From: Rhinopithecimicrobium faecis
GTDB lineage: Bacteria > Bacteroidota > Bacteroidia > Sphingobacteriales > Sphingobacteriaceae
Direction: 5' to 3'
Length of the DNA stretch: 64,000 nt
NCBI GenBank assembly: GCA_017942165.1
Contig: JAGKSB010000002.1
Span: forward strand, 186,001 to 250,000
Shown here: piece by piece, positions 45,532-54,397 of the stretch
How positions within the stretch are numbered: position 1 is the stretch's first letter
Layout: every line of letters begins with the position of its first letter
Translations under genes and position numbers: made by a program
The notes under the pieces: generated by a model
Told to the model about the DNA's origin: nothing
Seen by the model: only the letters and a program-made list of their open reading frames with translations
The model's database searches: none

Positions 45532-47031
45532 ATGGATACCAATTCAAACAAAAAAATTACAACAGCCTCCGGAGCACCTGTTGTTAATTATGAGGATACA
45601 ATGACGGTGGGTCCCCGTGGGCCTGTACTTTTACAAGACTACTTCTTACACGAAAAGTTAGCACACTTTAATCGCGAGCGAATTCCGGAACGTATCGTCC
45701 ACGCAAAAGGATCTGGTGCTTATGGAACCTTTACAGTTACCGGAGATATTAGCCAATATACCCGTGCGAAGTTATTTAATACGCTAGGTAAACAAACGAA
45801 AGTTTTCGCTCGTTTCTCTACGGTAGGTGGAGAGAAAGGATCCGCAGATTCAGAACGTGATCCACGTGGCTTTGCAATCAAATTCTACAGTGAAGATGGA
45901 AACTATGACTTAGTAGGTAACAATACACCGGTGTTCTTTATAAAAGATGCTAAGAAATTCCCTGATTTTATTCATACCCAAAAAAGAGATCCTCATACAA
46001 ACTGCAAGTCGCCAACGATGATGTGGGACTTCTGGTCATTAAACCCAGAATCTTTGCACCAAGTAACGACCTTAATGTCCGACCGTGGTACTCCTTTCGG
46101 CTACCGACATATGCATGGCTATGGCTCACATACCTACTCCATGATTAATGCGGCCAATGAACGTGTATACGTAAAATATCACTTCAGAACACAGCAGGGT
46201 ATTAAAAACTTAACTAATGAGGAAGCGGAGCAAATGCGTGGTAAAGACCCTGATTATGCTCAACGTGATCTTGTAGACGCGATTAAAGAAGGAAACTTTC
46301 CAAAATGGACCTTACATATTCAGGTGATGACGGAAGAGCAAACAAAGACCTTCCGTTGGAATCCTTTTGACTTAACAAAAGTATGGTCTCAAAAGGAATA
46401 TCCTTTAATTGAAGTCGGTGTAATGGAGCTGAATGAAATCCCTGACAACTACTTCGCACATGTGGAGCAAGCAGCTTTTGCTCCTGCACACGTGGTCGAT
46501 GGAATCTCCTTCTCACCAGACAAAATGCTGCAAGGAAGAATCCTCTCCTACCCGGATGCTCAACGCTATCGCTTAGGAGGAAATTACGAGCAGATTCCGG
46601 TAAATAGATGTCCTTTTATGGTCAACAACTATCAGCGTGATGGCGCGATGCGCACAGACGGTAATTATGGGGATACGCCAAACTATTTTCCAAATAGCTT
46701 TGATGGTAGCTATCAAGACCAAAGCTATAAAGAACCTGCACAGCAGCTGGAAAGCTTAATTGCAGATCATTACGACAGAAATGCTCCTGGAGAGAATGAC
46801 CACTATACGCAGCCTGGGGATTTATACCGCTTATTAGATGAGGAACAAAAACAACACCTTATTCAAAATATTGTGGGCGCTATGTCCGGTATTGAAGGCC
46901 CTAAAAAAGCGCAAATTGTTAATTTACAACTCTGCCACTGGTTTAGAGCAGATATCAACCTAGGTATGGGCGTAGCGCAAGGCTTAGGCGTTGATATGAA
47001 TGCCCTATCGCAGCATATGCCTAACAAATAA
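45532..47031 (+). CDS. katA: Monofunctional haem catalase, small-subunit type
   Basis: 499 residues, disproportionating hydrogen peroxide. The active-site His is in RIVHAKGSGAYGTF (about 54-67), ARFSTVGGEKGSADSERDPRG follows, the distal Asn is in YDLVGNNTPVFFI, and the haem-ligand Tyr is in GRILSYPDAQRYRLGGNY (about 339-356). The length corresponds to clade 3 small-subunit catalases. It is a single gene, divergent from the fucosidases. A weak inverted repeat (AATTAGCA/TGCTAATT) follows the stop. Confidence 0.96.
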   Translation: MDTNSNKKITTASGAPVVNYEDTMTVGPRGPVLLQDYFLHEKLAHFNRERIPERIVHAKGSGAYGTFTVTGDISQYTRAKLFNTLGKQTKVFARFSTVGGEKGSADSERDPRGFAIKFYSEDGNYDLVGNNTPVFFIKDAKKFPDFIHTQKRDPHTNCKSPTMMWDFWSLNPESLHQVTTLMSDRGTPFGYRHMHGYGSHTYSMINAANERVYVKYHFRTQQGIKNLTNEEAEQMRGKDPDYAQRDLVDAIKEGNFPKWTLHIQVMTEEQTKTFRWNPFDLTKVWSQKEYPLIEVGVMELNEIPDNYFAHVEQAAFAPAHVVDGISFSPDKMLQGRILSYPDAQRYRLGGNYEQIPVNRCPFMVNNYQRDGAMRTDGNYGDTPNYFPNSFDGSYQDQSYKEPAQQLESLIADHYDRNAPGENDHYTQPGDLYRLLDEEQKQHLIQNIVGAMSGIEGPKKAQIVNLQLCHWFRADINLGMGVAQGLGVDMNALSQHMPNK

Positions 47032-47100
47032 TTAGCAAGTAACTAGTACAAGGATGCTAATTACTGAATTAGAATATACTTATTAAAACTAATTATAAAG

Positions 47101-47576
47101 GGGTAGCATCCCGCTAACGGTGTAAGTTGAAAAGTTATTTTGAAAAATTATGAGCCCTCAAAGCTCAAATAATTTTTCGGAATAACTTTTTATTATTTTT
47201 AAACGTTACATAGTTATGATGGATAAAGAAGATTTATTGAACAACAAGGATGTTAATAAGTCCATTAATTATGGATAAGATTTAACTTCATTCTTCAAAG
47301 TACTGCATAAAAAAGCAGTTGAGAATATGTTAGATGCTGAGTTAGACAGCCATCTTGACAATGAAAAACATGAAAAAACGTTAAGCGGAAATTACCGTAA
47401 TGAACACGGAATCAAGAAAATAAAATCCTCTTTTGGAGCATCTGAGATCAACGTTCTTAGAGACCGTGAAGGTAGTTTTGAGCCAGCTTTAGTTCCTAGA
47501 AGGCACAATATCATTGATGGTTTAGAGAATATCATCATCTCTTTTTATGCGAAAGGAATGAGTGTTTCGGATATTA
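47101..47576 (+). mobile_element. Remnant of an IS256-family insertion sequence (5' part)
   Basis: Begins near GGGTAGCATCCCGCTAACGG and includes a large subterminal hairpin, AAAAGTTATT (47130-47139) to AATAACTTTT (47181-47190), then the 5' third of an IS256-type transposase. The similarity ends near 47576, where a host-type hairpin begins; the right end of the element is missing. Such hairpins before transposase genes can shield them from outside transcription. Confidence 0.7.
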
Positions 47577-47602
47577 AAGGAGTTTTATCTAACCATAGAT
47601 AA
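47216..47602 (+). pseudogene. IS256-family transposase, broken
   Basis: Reading from the ATG at 47216 (MMDKEDLLNNKDVNKSINYG) there is an in-frame TAA at 47276-47278, where relatives have Glu in GEDLTSFF. The frame continues as DLTSFFKVLHKKAVENMLDAELDSHLDN and FEPALVPRRHNIIDGLENIIISFYAKGMSVSDI, both standard for the family's N-terminal region. It then runs into unrelated sequence and stops at 47602. About 130 codons remain of about 400, and the DDE catalytic domain is absent. It is therefore inactive through one nonsense change plus a 3' deletion. Confidence 0.85.
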
Positions 47603-47613
47603 GACTCCTTTTT
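47577..47613. terminator. Bidirectional hairpin between the IS remnant and the DUF6607-like gene
   Basis: AAGGAGTTTTATCT (47577-47590) pairs with AGATAAGACTCCTT (47597-47610) with one wobble, followed by T to 47613. It probably terminates the DUF6607-like gene on the minus strand and marks the right boundary of the IS remnant. Confidence 0.65.
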
Positions 47614-47633
47614 AGTATAATTAATAAAGCCTA

Positions 47634-48560
47634 CTAAACTTCGCGCTCTATATAAGTGCCGATCATTTTCAATAGTGCCTCTTTGCGTTTAACTCCAGTA
47701 AGATTCTGCTCATAAAGGCCATCTAGTGCTTGGTATAACAGCAAGCCATTGACTTTTTTATGCAATTTGATACGTTTTGCATCCTGCATAAGCAGCGACC
47801 ATGCTTCACGTGTATCAGTCCAGAAATCCTGCGCTGCTACAGACCAATATTTTCGCGCCTGAGCACAATCGGCATCTGCTAATCGGATGTAAGTATTAAA
47901 CCCCTTTTCCTCCGCAATAAGTTGATCCACTTTCCCGGGATTTCTTAGAATTTTGAGATTATCTTGCTCATGGTTATAGCCCTGCCCTGTAAAGACTATT
48001 TTATTACTGCGCTGCAAGATATTATAATCACTGCGCTTCGTAAATTCCCTTCTAGGAAGTGGTGCATCAGTCGTGTTAAGCCAAAATAATTGCTTATTCG
48101 TATTTACCCAGTTCGAGGAACCTGCATAGCGCGGTGCATCGTCTACCTCCCAGACAGTTTGCACCCATTGCCCTTTGACAGCTGCTTTAGGAACCGTTAC
48201 TTTCGTCCACTCCTGATCGTTGGTAAAGTTCCACCAACTCGTCTGCTCATATTCCCAATCCTCACGCCAATGTTTAATAACCGTACCTTTTCCATCGGGA
48301 ATTACTAAGAGATGTTGAATAACGATCTTTTGAGGACTTTCCTCAATTGGAAATGCATACTCCACCACGCTAGCCGTCTTTCGGGGCTTAGCAAAATGCT
48401 TAGTTACGGTATCCGTACTAAAAGTTTCCGCATAATTAAATGTCACCGCAAAACATCCACATAGCTGTTTAATAGCTTGCTGATCCGATGGAGATTGTGC
48501 CTGTGCCGAAGCTGCTAATAATAGGCCTGCAAGAAAGAGAGGCAATTTTGGTTTTTTCAT
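47634..48560 (-). CDS. DUF6607-like exported protein
   Basis: 308 residues with a signal peptide (LPLFLAGLLLAASAQAQSP). The conserved start of the mature part, QLCGCFAVTFNYAETFS (about 32-48), EDWEYEQTSWWNFTNDQEW and WEVDDAPRYAGSSNW fit, to my recollection, the DUF6607 family. The activity is unknown. The protein has two Cys in CGC near its N-terminus and many aromatic residues, and looks like a soluble periplasmic beta protein. It is divergent from the SusC-SusD-M16-ChaN operon. Two related repeats lie in the shared 181-bp spacer, suggesting joint control. Confidence 0.7.
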   Translation of the reverse strand: MKKPKLPLFLAGLLLAASAQAQSPSDQQAIKQLCGCFAVTFNYAETFSTDTVTKHFAKPRKTASVVEYAFPIEESPQKIVIQHLLVIPDGKGTVIKHWREDWEYEQTSWWNFTNDQEWTKVTVPKAAVKGQWVQTVWEVDDAPRYAGSSNWVNTNKQLFWLNTTDAPLPRREFTKRSDYNILQRSNKIVFTGQGYNHEQDNLKILRNPGKVDQLIAEEKGFNTYIRLADADCAQARKYWSVAAQDFWTDTREAWSLLMQDAKRIKLHKKVNGLLLYQALDGLYEQNLTGVKRKEALLKMIGTYIEREV

Positions 48561-48617
48561 ATCACTTTTATTGAATTCGATAGCCTTCTTTACCCATTCT
48601 TGTGAAAAATTATTTCC

Positions 48618-48694
48618 ACTAGATTATAAATAGGCAATACGAACGTAATTAAATTTCCACAATAATAACATTAATTTAGACTAGATTAAAATAA
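48618..48694. promoter_or_regulatory. Paired operator-like repeats between the DUF6607-like gene and susC
   Basis: ACTAGATTATAAATA (48618-48632) and ACTAGATTAAAATAA (48680-48694) share 12 of 15 positions and are 62 bp apart. The second sits in ATTTAGACTAGATTAAAAT, a partial palindrome, and overlaps the expected -33/spacer region of a TATTATTG -7-like element at 48700-48707. An iron-dependent DtxR/Fur-like regulator is conceivable but not shown. Confidence 0.4.
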
Positions 48695-48741
48695 AGTAGT
48701 ATTATTGCGCAAATTAACTATTTTAATTAAGAGCTGGTCTC

Positions 48742-51700
48742 ATGAAACTTTTACTTCCAACATATCTATTAATTCATCTTTTATTCTTTCTTACCCCCTT
48801 AGCATACACACAGACTAAAAGCTATTCAGGGGTCCTAATAAATAGCGCTAATAATCAGCCTGTGGAAGGAGCAACCTTCTTTATAGGGACAAATAAAACG
48901 GCTATTGGAACTTCAAAAGCAGATGGAAGCTATCGCTTTAATATGGATTATGCGGCCAACAACGTAGATCCTGTTGCCAAATTAAAAATTCATCATATTA
49001 GCTACCGAGACACTGTTTTAGTCCTAAAGCAAGGCTATCAACAAATCTACCTGCAGCCAAAAGCCAATATGCTGGAAGAGGTCGTAATACAGCAGAAGAA
49101 TATCAATGATATTGACATCCGAAATCTCGTAGGATCCGTATATGAAGTTGACATAAAAAAACTTAGTGAGCGATCAGAGCTGGATATGGGGAAATTATTG
49201 GAAGGCCAAGTTCCAGGGCTAACGGTCAAATTCTCCGGCGAGCTAGGCTCCAAACCTGAAATTCGCATTCGTGGTAATGCCTCCTTTGCGTATGCCCAAA
49301 ATGCCAATCAGCCACTTTTTGTGATGGATGGAATGATTATTTCTGCGGAGAATTTTCTAACATTAAATCCACAAGATTTCGCCAGCATAAAGGTGCTAAA
49401 GGATGCGCCAGCAACAGCATTATATGGAATAAAAGCCGCCAATGGTGTCATAGAACTAACTTCAAAAAAAGGATTTCACGGATCCCCTGATATAACGCTG
49501 TCCCTGAATCAGGGGATAACCTTTCGCGGAGAACGTACGGTAGAAATGATGGGGACAACGGAGAAATTAGCCTTTGAAGAAAGCATACAGGCCATTAGCA
49601 CCCCAGGATATCGGTATTCACCAAGCTATATCCGCCGACAGTATACGAATCCGGAAGAACTAGAAAGGCAGTTAGCACGTGGGGCATATTATTTAGATTC
49701 GCTGCAACAGTATAATACGGATTGGTTCAGGGAGCTCGTGAAGCCCAATACCTTCCAATCTTATAATCTTGGTATACGTGGGGGTACGGAAAAAAATTCG
49801 TACTTCTATTCTGCAAACTACAGCAAGCAAGGGGGACGCATGCCCGGAAATGCGATAAACCAATTTACCGCACGTGCCAACTTAGACTATATCCTTACAG
49901 ATCGCCTAAGTATATCCCTTAATAACTCATTTGGACTCTCGACTACAAGAAGCCAAAATGGGGAAAATAATGACCCTAGTACCCTTGTATACGCCTTGAA
50001 CCCCTACGAAACAAGAGAATCAGGAAAACTAACCAGCTACGATGGCAGATCGTTTAGTAATCTCATCGACCAGTTTCATAAAAGGTCTACCTCTAAAAGA
50101 TTTAGCTCCAGCTTAATTGCCCATTGGGATGTACTTCGGGGGCTTAATATATCCGGAATTATTGGTATAGATTACGGACTAGAGGAAATCTATGAACGTA
50201 TTTATGCAGACGCCTTTAGCCAACGTAATGAGCCTAACAATGCTAAGGGATTCTTAAAGGAAGGGGATCGTAAAAATTTTGGCTTGACAAATAATATCCG
50301 CGCCAACTACCAACGTCAATTTGGGGATCATGATCTTTATGCAGGCTTTAATGTCGATTACTACTATAACTCTTGGAAGAGCTTGGAGGCTGAAGGTAAG
50401 GGGATCTCCGATGATATGGAAAGCCTCTCGGGAGTAAACGCTAGCCTACTCCATGGGAATCAACCGAAGATTGCAGGCAATAAAGTCGCCGATAAACAGC
50501 TCGGATTTGGCGCAGCCATGGGATACACCTTTCAAAATCGATACGCCTTTTACGCCAGCATCAAAAGAGATGGCTCTTCGATGCTTCCGCAGGAGAAACG
50601 TTGGAACAATGCATGGTCCACAGGCTTGGGGTGGACTCCCAGTGCTTATGCCTTTTTTAAAGAACAACATATCGTAACAAATTTAGCTTTCAAGCATTCC
50701 ATAGGCTACACAGCGAGCATGGCAGGAATTAATAGGCGCGATATACAAACTTCCTTTCTTCAGGACAACAACTTTTATGGCGCCAACCGGGTGCTCGAAC
50801 TTATTGCTCTGCCCAATAAACAATTAATTCCCCAGCAGACCTATACCGCCAATAGCAGCATGGATTTAGGCCTCTTCAACCGCATAAATTTAAGTGTCAA
50901 TCGCTATACGCATATCACCAAACAAGCTATTATTCAAGTTCCTATTGCCAGCAGCAATGGCTTCAAATCCTACGCCCAAAATATTGGAGAACTACAAAAC
51001 TCAGGCATAGAAATAGCCCTCTCAGGAGATATAATACGTAAAAAATCCTGGCGATGGAATAGCTCCATAGCCATCTCACACAATAAAAATAGGGTCAACA
51101 AATTATATGGTGGCGACAAGTTATATCTCAATGCGCGTTCCGTAATACCGGATTATGAAGTTGGTCAGCCACTAGGGATTATTTATGGCTTACAAAGCCA
51201 TGGTATTCATCCCTTAACAGGGATCCCACAGTATGTGAATCAGCAAGGAGCTACGATTGATTACAATCGACCCGTAGAAGCACATTATTTCAATAATTTA
51301 GGTCTGTCCATTGCGCCATATTCCGGCTATTTCAACCATTATATTGTTTATAAAAACTGGTCTTTTACCATGAATATAAATTTTGGCTTTGGGGGTATAG
51401 CAGCCTACAGTAAATCCTATGTGCGGGATGCTAAATCAGCGAATTATAATGCCTTAAAAGGACAGCTTCAGCAGATGTGGTTTGAAATTGGGGATGAAAA
51501 TAAAATTTACCCCATCAAAGATCTACCGACAAATATCAACGATCTATACCAATCATATGCCAATAACAAAACCATTTATAAAACCGATTTCATAAAATTA
51601 AATCACCTCCAGCTTAGCTATGCGATAAACTCCTTCACAGGAATGCTAAAATACCTTAAAAATCCAAAAATCAGATTACAGGCTGACAACCTATATACCT

Positions 51701-51780
51701 TGCGCTTTGAACAAGATCGTGGATCGCTCAACGATGTACTACAGCCCGTACTAACATTTTCCTTAACGACCAGCTTCTAA
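48742..51780 (+). CDS. SusC/RagA-family TonB-linked transporter of the peptidase/haem locus
   Basis: 1012 residues. Signal peptide (LLIHLLFFLTPLAYTQTKS), a carboxypeptidase-D-like domain (about 27-110, YSGVLINSANNQPVEGATFF), the junction LEEVVIQQKNINDIDIRN, the plug with PLFVMDGMIISAENF and IKVLKDAPATALYGIKAANG (about 193-240), then a 22-strand-type barrel ending LQPVLTFSLTTSF. The plug is somewhat divergent from glycan SusC proteins (no GYG at the TonB-box region). It starts an operon with SusD (1 bp), a lipoprotein, an M16 peptidase and a ChaN-like protein, so the cargo is more likely a peptide, protein or haem than a sugar. Confidence 0.93.
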   Translation: MKLLLPTYLLIHLLFFLTPLAYTQTKSYSGVLINSANNQPVEGATFFIGTNKTAIGTSKADGSYRFNMDYAANNVDPVAKLKIHHISYRDTVLVLKQGYQQIYLQPKANMLEEVVIQQKNINDIDIRNLVGSVYEVDIKKLSERSELDMGKLLEGQVPGLTVKFSGELGSKPEIRIRGNASFAYAQNANQPLFVMDGMIISAENFLTLNPQDFASIKVLKDAPATALYGIKAANGVIELTSKKGFHGSPDITLSLNQGITFRGERTVEMMGTTEKLAFEESIQAISTPGYRYSPSYIRRQYTNPEELERQLARGAYYLDSLQQYNTDWFRELVKPNTFQSYNLGIRGGTEKNSYFYSANYSKQGGRMPGNAINQFTARANLDYILTDRLSISLNNSFGLSTTRSQNGENNDPSTLVYALNPYETRESGKLTSYDGRSFSNLIDQFHKRSTSKRFSSSLIAHWDVLRGLNISGIIGIDYGLEEIYERIYADAFSQRNEPNNAKGFLKEGDRKNFGLTNNIRANYQRQFGDHDLYAGFNVDYYYNSWKSLEAEGKGISDDMESLSGVNASLLHGNQPKIAGNKVADKQLGFGAAMGYTFQNRYAFYASIKRDGSSMLPQEKRWNNAWSTGLGWTPSAYAFFKEQHIVTNLAFKHSIGYTASMAGINRRDIQTSFLQDNNFYGANRVLELIALPNKQLIPQQTYTANSSMDLGLFNRINLSVNRYTHITKQAIIQVPIASSNGFKSYAQNIGELQNSGIEIALSGDIIRKKSWRWNSSIAISHNKNRVNKLYGGDKLYLNARSVIPDYEVGQPLGIIYGLQSHGIHPLTGIPQYVNQQGATIDYNRPVEAHYFNNLGLSIAPYSGYFNHYIVYKNWSFTMNINFGFGGIAAYSKSYVRDAKSANYNALKGQLQQMWFEIGDENKIYPIKDLPTNINDLYQSYANNKTIYKTDFIKLNHLQLSYAINSFTGMLKYLKNPKIRLQADNLYTLRFEQDRGSLNDVLQPVLTFSLTTSF

Positions 51781-51781
51781 T

Positions 51782-53155
51782 ATGAATATATCCTATCTTA
51801 TTCCCCTACTTCTGCTTGTCAGCGCATGTAACTTGGAAGTAAAACCTGAAAATGAAATCTCTGGGGATGCTATTATAAACACCATTCCCAAAGCGGAATC
51901 ACTCCTTTCTCAAGCTTACGTAAGCCTGCAATTCAGCCCCGAAGACTACAGCGTCCTAACGGAAGATTTTCAGCCTACATATCTCATCAGCTATCAGATA
52001 GACCTACAGCAATATCACGCCTGGAATGAAGCTGTTATTGAACGCCGTACAGCACAAATTTGGGAGGCCAATTACAATGCCCTTGTACATCTCAACACCC
52101 TCTTAAACTCGGAACCTTACCTCAATAGCGCGCAAGACAAATGGTCTACACTCAAAGGGCAAGCTTTAGTGCTGAAAGCATATATCTATTTTGACCTCTT
52201 ACAACTGTTTAGCAAGCGGTATGACCCCCAAGAGGCAGGTATTATCCTTAAGGAATCCAATATCTTGGCTACAAACCCTAGGCTGACACAGGCTGAAAGC
52301 TTAAAAGCTATCGAGAATTTCCTCTCTGAAGCGGTCGCTTTATTAAAAGATAATAATGACACACAAATTTATTATATGCAGCTCCCAGCAGCATACCTAC
52401 TCCAAGGTCAGGTCGCCCTATTCCAAAAAAAATATGCGGAGGCAGAACAACGGATAGCCCCTTTACTAGCTAAAAATAAAAGCTTACCGCAGCACAAGGA
52501 TGAGATTCGAATGTTGTGGAACAATAGTTTGACTGCACAGTCCCCCCACGTACTATGGGCCTATGACTACCGAACACACCCCAATAATTACCTGTATTAT
52601 ACCAATCGTAATGAAGGGGATTACTTTCAAGTAAACAACCTATTTTCCTTTGAAGAGCAAGACCTGAGAGCAACTATCAGCCTTTTTAAAATGGAAATGA
52701 AGACCCTTTCTGGCCAAACAGGTGTACGTCCCCTATTTGGGAAATACCGCAGTACCCTACAGGATCAGCTGGAGCGAATGCCTGTCATGATGCGCCTAAC
52801 GGAAGCACATTTCATCCTGCTAGAGTCTCTTATAGAACAGAATAAGCTCCCCGAAGCGGTAGCCACGTTGAATAGATTCTTTACCTCTGTAGGCCTAACG
52901 ACAATTCCTAGCCAGCAATCGCAGCAGTCCCTCAGACTTAGACTCAGACATGAAAAACAAAAAGAATTTATAGGGGAGAAAATAAACTTCTTAGACTTAA
53001 AAAGATGGAATAAGTCCATCTCACGCTACCTTCCCGATAGCAATACGCTAAGCGTAACGATTCAAGCCAGTGATTACCGATGGACTTGGCCAATTCCAAC
53101 TTCAGAAAGACGCTACAACACCTTGGTAAGCCAAAATCCAGGCTGGCTATTCTAA
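51782..53155 (+). CDS. SusD/RagB-family lipoprotein of the peptidase/haem locus
   Basis: 457 residues, shorter than the glycan-type SusD in this window (549). Lipoprotein signal YLIPLLLLVSACNLE, lipidation at Cys 16. Family segments are IWEANYNALVHLNTLLNSEPYL, GQALVLKAYIYFDLLQLFSKRY (about 126-147), LTEAHFILLESLIEQNKLPEA and the C-terminal RHEKQKEFIGEKINFLDLKRW. It lies 1 bp after its susC. The RagAB pair of Porphyromonas, which takes up peptides, is a functional precedent for a non-glycan cargo. Confidence 0.9.
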   Translation: MNISYLIPLLLLVSACNLEVKPENEISGDAIINTIPKAESLLSQAYVSLQFSPEDYSVLTEDFQPTYLISYQIDLQQYHAWNEAVIERRTAQIWEANYNALVHLNTLLNSEPYLNSAQDKWSTLKGQALVLKAYIYFDLLQLFSKRYDPQEAGIILKESNILATNPRLTQAESLKAIENFLSEAVALLKDNNDTQIYYMQLPAAYLLQGQVALFQKKYAEAEQRIAPLLAKNKSLPQHKDEIRMLWNNSLTAQSPHVLWAYDYRTHPNNYLYYTNRNEGDYFQVNNLFSFEEQDLRATISLFKMEMKTLSGQTGVRPLFGKYRSTLQDQLERMPVMMRLTEAHFILLESLIEQNKLPEAVATLNRFFTSVGLTTIPSQQSQQSLRLRLRHEKQKEFIGEKINFLDLKRWNKSISRYLPDSNTLSVTIQASDYRWTWPIPTSERRYNTLVSQNPGWLF

Positions 53156-53183
53156 TAGTATATACTTATTAATTTATTAATGC

Positions 53184-54395
53184 ATGAAAAATTCAAAAAT
53201 TACCTTACTGCTGCTAACCCTGATCACCCTAGGCACTTCATCCTGCGAAAAGAATAAGAATGAACAAGAATTTCTGGGTAAAAATAAGATTGTATTAAAA
53301 TCCAACAACAGCAACGTACTTCAAAATAATGGGTACGACAAGATCCTTATTGATGTGATGCTGATTACGGCAGCTGCGGAAACAATAGATCTAGAATTTT
53401 CGTTAGATCAACCTGCAGCACCTGGAGATAGCAGCGGTAGGAAGGATATTCTGACAATAGAAAACCCTAAAATAACCCTTAAAGCAGGGGAGAAATTTGC
53501 CCAACTAACGATTAAAAGCCTTCCTGAAGTCCCGCTTACTGAAGCCGTAGATGTCCTGCTACAGCTGAAAACAAATTCTAGCAAAATACCCCTGGAAGGG
53601 CCTTTAAAATTAATCGTACAGCCAAATATAGCAACTGTAGCACTCTCCGAAGAGAAGATCCGCCTGCTAGAAATCTATAAGACCAAAGGTTTGGACTTAT
53701 ATCCTTTGATGGGCAACAAAAATCTGACCGGAAAAATCAATTTCCCAGGTGGTGGAAGCTTAATAAGCTTAATTGACAAAGCCGAAATAACCCTCAGTGG
53801 AAAGACACAAATTACCCTGAGCGACCTGGCGACAGCAGAACAGCCGGTCTTAAAGATGGTATCCAATGCAATGGGCATTGAAAATTACCTGTATACCTTA
53901 TTTCGTAATTTAACAATTGACGATTTAGAAATTTGGAATTCAATAAGTAAGGATGCTCCCCCAGCACCCAAGAAAATAATGGATTTAATCAAGCTATCCC
54001 GCAATTCCGCGGAAACATTTACAGTCTCCTTAGACGCTATAAAAATAGATCTCAACACGAAGAAAGTAACGTTTATACACGAATATCAAGACCTAAGATC
54101 CGATATCCTCATTCAAGCGGTACCCTTTGACTTCCACTATACAGCATGGGATCGCTTGCAAAAACTTATAGAGGCAAAGAATCCCATAGCGCTGGAAAAT
54201 ACAGAACAAGGGGGGTCCGTGAACCCCAGGGTATACCTAAATACAGAAGGTATCCTTGCCAATGAATATACTGATGGCATCAACTGGACGCCGTCCACAG
54301 CAACGCTAACGGAGCAGCTTCTAGCTTTTAAATTCTTGCTAGGCCATGAGAATATGAACGACTATATCCAAGTTTCTGTAGCTTACAACTTATAA
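53184..54395 (+). CDS. Surface/periplasmic lipoprotein, DUF4929-like
   Basis: 403 residues with lipoprotein signal LLLLTLITLGTSSCEKN, lipidation near Cys 21. The N-terminal half (about 30-150) looks like a calx-beta/Ig-type strand-rich domain (IDLEFSLDQPAAPGD, ITLKAGEKFAQLTIKSLPE). The C-terminal half has LMGNKNLTGKINFPGGGSLI, LSDLATAEQPVLKMVSNAMG and PFDFHYTAWDRLQKLIEAK, which I associate with DUF4929 with moderate certainty. No catalytic motif is visible. Placed between susD and the M16 peptidase (28 bp and 2 bp gaps), it is a candidate surface-exposed receptor component or cargo-binding protein. Confidence 0.65.
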   Translation: MKNSKITLLLLTLITLGTSSCEKNKNEQEFLGKNKIVLKSNNSNVLQNNGYDKILIDVMLITAAAETIDLEFSLDQPAAPGDSSGRKDILTIENPKITLKAGEKFAQLTIKSLPEVPLTEAVDVLLQLKTNSSKIPLEGPLKLIVQPNIATVALSEEKIRLLEIYKTKGLDLYPLMGNKNLTGKINFPGGGSLISLIDKAEITLSGKTQITLSDLATAEQPVLKMVSNAMGIENYLYTLFRNLTIDDLEIWNSISKDAPPAPKKIMDLIKLSRNSAETFTVSLDAIKIDLNTKKVTFIHEYQDLRSDILIQAVPFDFHYTAWDRLQKLIEAKNPIALENTEQGGSVNPRVYLNTEGILANEYTDGINWTPSTATLTEQLLAFKFLLGHENMNDYIQVSVAYNL

Positions 54396-54397
54396 TA

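Noticed and set aside
47327-47602. The 91-codon frame as a complete small gene
   Set aside because: It is the downstream part of an interrupted IS256 transposase frame that begins at 47216 and ends in unrelated sequence.
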